Shown piece after piece: positions 41,244 through 44,284 of a stretch of 44,284 nt of DNA. A program made the position numbers and the translations under genes. Source of the DNA: Gemmatimonadota bacterium (lineage in GTDB: Bacteria; Gemmatimonadota; Gemmatimonadetes; Gemmatimonadales; GWC2-71-9); assembly GCA_016874005.1 (NCBI GenBank), contig VGVQ01000026.1, positions 1 to 44,284 on the forward strand, in the 5' to 3' direction. The first letter of the stretch is position 1; each line of letters starts with the position of its first letter. A model generated the notes under the pieces. It was not told the DNA's origin and searched no databases. It was given only the letters and a program-made list of their open reading frames with translations.

Positions 41244-42323
41244 TCAGAAGTTCATCGTCCAGGCGGTTCGGAGCCCGGAAATCGTTTTCAGACCCGCCGC
41301 TTGGGCATTCTGAGACTCGAACACCACTCGAAGTTGGGACCGGGCAGTCAGGTAGAAGTTGACCCCGCCCGTGAGCAACGTCGATCCGTTGTCGCCGACG
41401 TCCGAATCAGGGTCGGCCCAATCGAAACGGAGCACCGGCTCGACGGCGAACAGGGCCTTCGATCCCTTGGTCCGGACGTGGTAGGCGCCGACCAGGGACA
41501 GGCCTGTCATGGAAGGCTTGGTCGCCGAGAAGCCCTGAGCCCGGGCATAGTCGGCAACGACCACCAGCCCCGGATCTCCGATCCTGCCCCACTGGGCTTC
41601 GAGACCGATCGCGTTGTTACGGAAGGAGCTGTCGGTCACGGTGGCCGACCGGGCCACGATCCCGTCGTGAGAAAACACCGCGAGCCCGAGGCCGAGCTTT
41701 TTGGTGACGTCCACCGTGGCCCGGGCCCCGAAGGACTTGGCGGAGTTCAGGTCGTTCACGTTCTCTCCCGACCCATTATAGACGCCGACTTGCAGGTTGA
41801 ACCGCCGGTCCTTGTCGATCTGGTGGCCGACGATCGCCGCCGCTCCCAGGTCGGTCATGATGTATCCGGCCGCCTCGAGCAGGTTGTTCGACGCCACCGG
41901 CGCCAGCCCTCGGCCGGCGTTCCGTTCGAGGGACGGGAGGTTATTCGAGCTGGCCAACTCGTAGCGATTGAAGGGCTTCTTCTCGGCTCCCATCCGCAAG
42001 GTGAGACTCGTCTTGGACTTGGCCGATGTGGTCCGGACGTCGATGTAGGCATCTCGAAGTCGGACGCCGGTGGTCCGACCGCCCTCGAAGGAGGGCTGGA
42101 TCACCAGGCTGACGTTCTCGCGGAGCCTGGCGTTGACCTGGAACCTCGCTCGCCGGATGAAGAAGTTGCTCTCCGAGCCGGTCCGGGTCAGGGCATCATT
42201 GTCGAACAGGTAGAACTGAGTTTGCAACCTGCCGCTGACCACGAAGGTCGGATAGGTCGGTTCTTGCGCCCGAACCCGGCCCGCCCCTGCCGCCAGGATC
42301 AACAACGAGATCCGCATTCGCAT
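41244..42323 (-). CDS. Phosphate-selective porin OprP/OprO-like
   Basis: This 359-aa precursor has a short signal peptide (ISLLILAAGAGRVRAQ) and an outer-membrane beta-barrel composition: amphipathic strands such as VVSGRLQTQFYLFDND, SNFFIRRARFQVNARLRE, TLRMGAEKKPFNRYELASSN, GLEAQWGRIGDPGLVVVADY and LTGGVNFYLTARSQLRVVFE, ending in Phe (TAWTMNF), the BAM signal. The RRAR-x-NARL pattern is typical of OprP/OprO. It heads the pst operon, matching a role in phosphate uptake across the outer membrane. Two Pho-box-like arrays lie upstream. Confidence 0.88.
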   Translation of the reverse strand: MRMRISLLILAAGAGRVRAQEPTYPTFVVSGRLQTQFYLFDNDALTRTGSESNFFIRRARFQVNARLRENVSLVIQPSFEGGRTTGVRLRDAYIDVRTTSAKSKTSLTLRMGAEKKPFNRYELASSNNLPSLERNAGRGLAPVASNNLLEAAGYIMTDLGAAAIVGHQIDKDRRFNLQVGVYNGSGENVNDLNSAKSFGARATVDVTKKLGLGLAVFSHDGIVARSATVTDSSFRNNAIGLEAQWGRIGDPGLVVVADYARAQGFSATKPSMTGLSLVGAYHVRTKGSKALFAVEPVLRFDWADPDSDVGDNGSTLLTGGVNFYLTARSQLRVVFESQNAQAAGLKTISGLRTAWTMNF

Positions 42324-42370
42324 TGGTCCACCGCCCGGGTGAGGGGTTCAAGTAACAACGACGACGTTGG

Positions 42371-42403
42371 CGTTACGATCGGATGACGAACGCGTCACCT
42401 GGG
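42371..42403. promoter_or_regulatory. Three tandem 11-bp repeats (Pho-box-like), porin-proximal array
   Basis: CGTTACGATCG, GATGACGAACG and CGTCACCTGGG abut at 42371, 42382 and 42393. T at repeat position 3, A at 5 and C at 6 occur in all three. The array lies -48 to -80 from the porin ATG, the same relative placement as the pstS array. Confidence 0.55.
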
Positions 42404-42422
42404 TGGTAAACACGCCGGCGAA

Positions 42423-42455
42423 TGTCAAGGATAGGTAACGAACAGGTCACGTTGA
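42423..42455. promoter_or_regulatory. Three tandem 11-bp repeats (Pho-box-like), distal array
   Basis: TGTCAAGGATA, GGTAACGAACA and GGTCACGTTGA abut at 42423, 42434 and 42445. The core GT-N-A is constant, and TGTCA matches the E. coli PhoB half-site. The array overlaps the last 9 bp of the msrB gene. Confidence 0.55.
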
Positions 42456-42842
42456 CTGATCGAAATCCAAAGCGGCTGAATTCAGGCAGTACCGAAGACC
42501 GGTGGGCCGCGGGCCATCGGGGAAGACATGGCCCAAATGGGCGTCGCACCGGGCGCAGTGGACTTCACTCCGGCGCATCCCGTGGCTCAGGTCCGTCTCG
42601 GTCTCGACCCGCTCGGCCTCGATCGGCTGGGTGAAGCTTGGCCACCCCGTCCCCGAGTCGAACTTGTCGGCCGAACGGAACAGCGGAATCCCGCAGCAGA
42701 CACAGCGGTAGGTACCGCGGTCATGGTGATCCCAGTAGGCGCCCGTGAAGGCTCGTTCGGTCCCCCGCTGCCGGGTGACCCGGAACTGCTCCGGATTGAG
42801 TTGGGCCGCCCACTCCGAGTCGGTCTTCGTGATCTTGGTCAT
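42447..42842 (-). CDS. msrB: Peptide-methionine (R)-S-oxide reductase MsrB
   Basis: This 131-aa cytosolic enzyme reduces methionine-R-sulfoxide in proteins. Zinc motifs CVCC and CARC, the [11 protein letters not shown] loop, [18 protein letters not shown] and the catalytic RYCLNSAAL are all intact, at normal MsrB length. The start is ATG 42842; the frame open upstream lies over the region divergent to the next gene and has no homology. Its stop lies inside the distal Pho-box-like array. Confidence 0.95.
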   Translation of the reverse strand: MTKITKTDSEWAAQLNPEQFRVTRQRGTERAFTGAYWDHHDRGTYRCVCCGIPLFRSADKFDSGTGWPSFTQPIEAERVETETDLSHGMRRSEVHCARCDAHLGHVFPDGPRPTGLRYCLNSAALDFDQST

Positions 42843-42932
42843 GCGGCGGAGGATAACCTCGTTCCGATCCGCCCGCCTTGACTCAAGCGGTGGACCGGGC
42901 TCGTTTCCACCCCCATCCCAAAGGAGGCAGGC

Positions 42933-43421
42933 ATGAGGCGCTGGTTTGGCGTGCTCGCGCTCGCGACGTCGGCGCCGCTCGCGGCCCAAACGACCATTAC
43001 CGAAGGCGATCGGGTCCGAATCAGCGCCGAGTCGTTTCGGATGGACGCCCGAATCGGCACGGTGCGATCGGTCTCGAACGACCGGCTGGTGTTCCGACCG
43101 GCGGATTCCACCGAATCGGTCGAGCTCAACTATCGGGCCATTCAGGTGATCGACAAGAGCGTTGGCAAGAAGGCGGGCGTCGTCCCCGGAGTGATTTATG
43201 GGACCCTGGTCGGAATCCTCGCCGGGGGGCTGCTTGGCACGACCTGCGAGGGTGGGGTAGGCGACAGCTGCAGCAGTCGCTGGCTCGTCCGCGGCACCGC
43301 GGGTGGATTGGCCCTCGGCGTCGTCGCCGGGTTCACCATCCTCCGAACCGATCGGTGGATCCGGGTCACCCTGCCCGGATCGGGTGCCGGAGCTGGCATT
43401 GGGGCGGGGTTTTCCTTCTAA
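42933..43421 (+). CDS. Small exported/membrane protein of unknown function
   Basis: This 162-aa precursor has a signal peptide ([15 protein letters not shown]). An SH3-like strand region follows ([35 protein letters not shown]), then two glycine-rich hydrophobic segments ([20 protein letters not shown] and [17 protein letters not shown]) separated by a two-Cys loop (TTCEGG..DSCSS). Proteins with this layout are frequent and uncharacterised in this phylum. AAAGGAGG just upstream supports ATG 42933. Confidence 0.75.
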   Translation: MRRWFGVLALATSAPLAAQTTITEGDRVRISAESFRMDARIGTVRSVSNDRLVFRPADSTESVELNYRAIQVIDKSVGKKAGVVPGVIYGTLVGILAGGLLGTTCEGGVGDSCSSRWLVRGTAGGLALGVVAGFTILRTDRWIRVTLPGSGAGAGIGAGFSF

Positions 43422-43430
43422 TGGGTCGCG

Positions 43431-44168
43431 CTAGGGTGTGACCGGGTATTGGTACCGCTCGAGGTACTGCAAGTCGTCCTGGTCACGGCGAACGACATAG
43501 ACCGTTCCGGTTCCGAAGCCAATCACCCGCGACCGCGACCCGAGCCGAATCTGGGCCAGGCGCTTCCCGCTCGGGTCAAACCGGTCGTAGATCCCACCAG
43601 CGGCATCACCTCGCCGTTGGCTCCGCTCAACCCACACCTCGCCGTTGGGCGCGGCGGACAGTGCCGCCCGTCCCAGGAAGGGAGGTTTCGTCGCCGCGAA
43701 GGTCGGTTCCGAGGCCGCCAGTTGCGGGGCGTTGCGCCCCGCCGCCTGGGCTGCTGCGGCCCGTCCGGTTGCCATCCCCCGCTCCCAGTTCCGCTTCGCA
43801 TCGGCCTTATCGGCCTCGGTGACCTTGATGGGGTCGTAGGGGATCGCGGCTGTGGTCTTGGGCGCCGCCGGCCCGTAGTAGACGAGGTGATATGGCTCCG
43901 GCACCGCGCGAACGACCCGCCCGTCGTCGGTGGCGGTCCAGGCTTCCTCCGGCGCGAACATGACCATCCCGCCCACTCGCACCTTTCCCCCGTCGACCGC
44001 GACATTCAGCTTCTGGGGCCGAAAATACCCAGCGGTGTCGATCCGCTTCGAGGCGGGGTCGAGCCGGAGAATCGGCGCCGAGTCGGCCGCGAGTGCCCTG
44101 AGATCGGCGCTGAAGGACTGGAAGTACAGCCGACCTTTCTGGTCGATGATGGGCGACGCCGCGAGCAC
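43431..44168 (-). pseudogene. Beta-propeller-like gene truncated at its 5' end by IS630
   Basis: The frame encodes 245 aa that begin in mid-blade (LAASPIIDQKGRLYFQSF) and end with a conserved propeller C-terminus (DRFDPSGKRLAQIRLGSR, VIGFGTGTVYVVRRDQDD, LQYLERYQYP). Related secreted six-bladed propeller proteins of this phylum have a signal peptide and further blades upstream. Those are missing here because an IS630-family element begins at 44171. A GTG at 44168 keeps the frame open, but no export signal remains. The gene is probably dead. Confidence 0.75.
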
Positions 44169-44170
44169 TA

Positions 44171-44284
44171 GTGGACTGTACCAGATAAGTGTTTAGTGCT
44201 ATATTGGCTGGTATGGACACCCAGCCGATCGCCTTGACGCCCGCCGAGCGGACCGAATTGGAGCGACGCACCCGAAGCCGGACG
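44171..44284 (+). mobile_element. IS630-family insertion sequence, left end (runs off window)
   Basis: An AT-rich end (GTGGACTGTACCAGATAAGT and following) directly abuts the broken propeller gene at the sequence CTAG (44168-44171: C-TA-G). IS630 elements insert at TA, often within CTAG, and duplicate the TA. The transposase start lies 42 bp inside. The other end is outside the window. Confidence 0.7.
44213..44284 (+). CDS. IS630-family transposase, N-terminal fragment (cut by window end)
   Basis: The 24 visible codons read MDTQPIALTPAERTELERRT, then RSRT. This is the N-terminus of IS630-type transposases, in which an 'LTxxERxxLExxxR' helix opens the helix-turn-helix domain before the DDE catalytic region. 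A -10-like TATATT lies about 10 bp upstream. The rest is beyond the window. Confidence 0.75.
   Translation, partial: MDTQPIALTPAERTELERRTRSRT

Noticed and set aside
1-44284. CRISPR array, tRNA or rRNA genes
   Set aside because: No regularly spaced repeats, cloverleaf-like segments or rRNA signatures were seen on reading both strands; short tRNAs could still be missed by eye.

Overview
The window is GC-rich bacterial DNA. The gene content (secreted beta-propeller proteins, an ECF sigma factor overlapping a Ser/Thr kinase with TPR repeats, a spondin-domain lipoprotein, many lipoprotein hydrolases, an 11-bp-periodic phosphate regulon) best fits Gemmatimonadota. That is an inference from family composition; no rRNA or marker gene is present to prove it. 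No tRNA, rRNA or CRISPR array was seen.

Region 1 (1 to about 8160) is an accessory island. It holds an unrecognised 394-aa protein whose stop codon lies in an integron-like GCCTAAC box, an IS110-family element (1460-2607) with a strongly structured leader, three cassette-like small genes (membrane protein, NTF2-like lipoprotein, membrane protein) with a good attC-like hairpin at 3682-3774, a SnoaL-like protein, a class I acyl-CoA ligase, a 61-bp relic of a second IS110 transposase, and a D-glutamate cyclase/DUF1445 protein. The island ends where a truncated VOC gene runs into the last 39 codons of an RND efflux pump.

Region 2 (8160-22245) looks chromosomal: DUF2892, ClpP-like protease, esterase, Fur-family repressor, serine hydrolase, PQQ dehydrogenase with cytochrome c domain, MBL hydrolase, ECF sigma/kinase pair, a stand-alone ComEC-like MBL protein, a DinB-like protein and a glutamine cyclotransferase behind a perfect 18-bp palindrome.

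Region 3 (22329-35905) contains a stress-type operon (DUF302, tandem Usp, L,D-transpeptidase, eRF1-like baeRF protein), an in-frame chimera of an ABC ATPase and a TPR-type tail, NHL and cyclase genes, Ppx/GppA, dienelactone hydrolase, an ECF sigma/anti-sigma pair and a spondin-domain lipoprotein.

Region 4 (36056-42455) is a complete high-affinity phosphate locus in the order porin, pstS, pstC, pstA, pstB1, pstB2, phoU. The two leader regions carry three tandem arrays of 11-bp repeats resembling Pho boxes. After msrB and a small secreted protein, the window ends with a beta-propeller-like gene broken by an IS630-family element inserted at a CTAG site.

The observations most worth following are the IS110 leader (interlocked pairings that occlude the transposase ribosome binding site, plus a candidate bridge RNA), the attC-like site, the Pho-box arrays, and two rearrangement junctions (VOC/RND and ABC/TPR).
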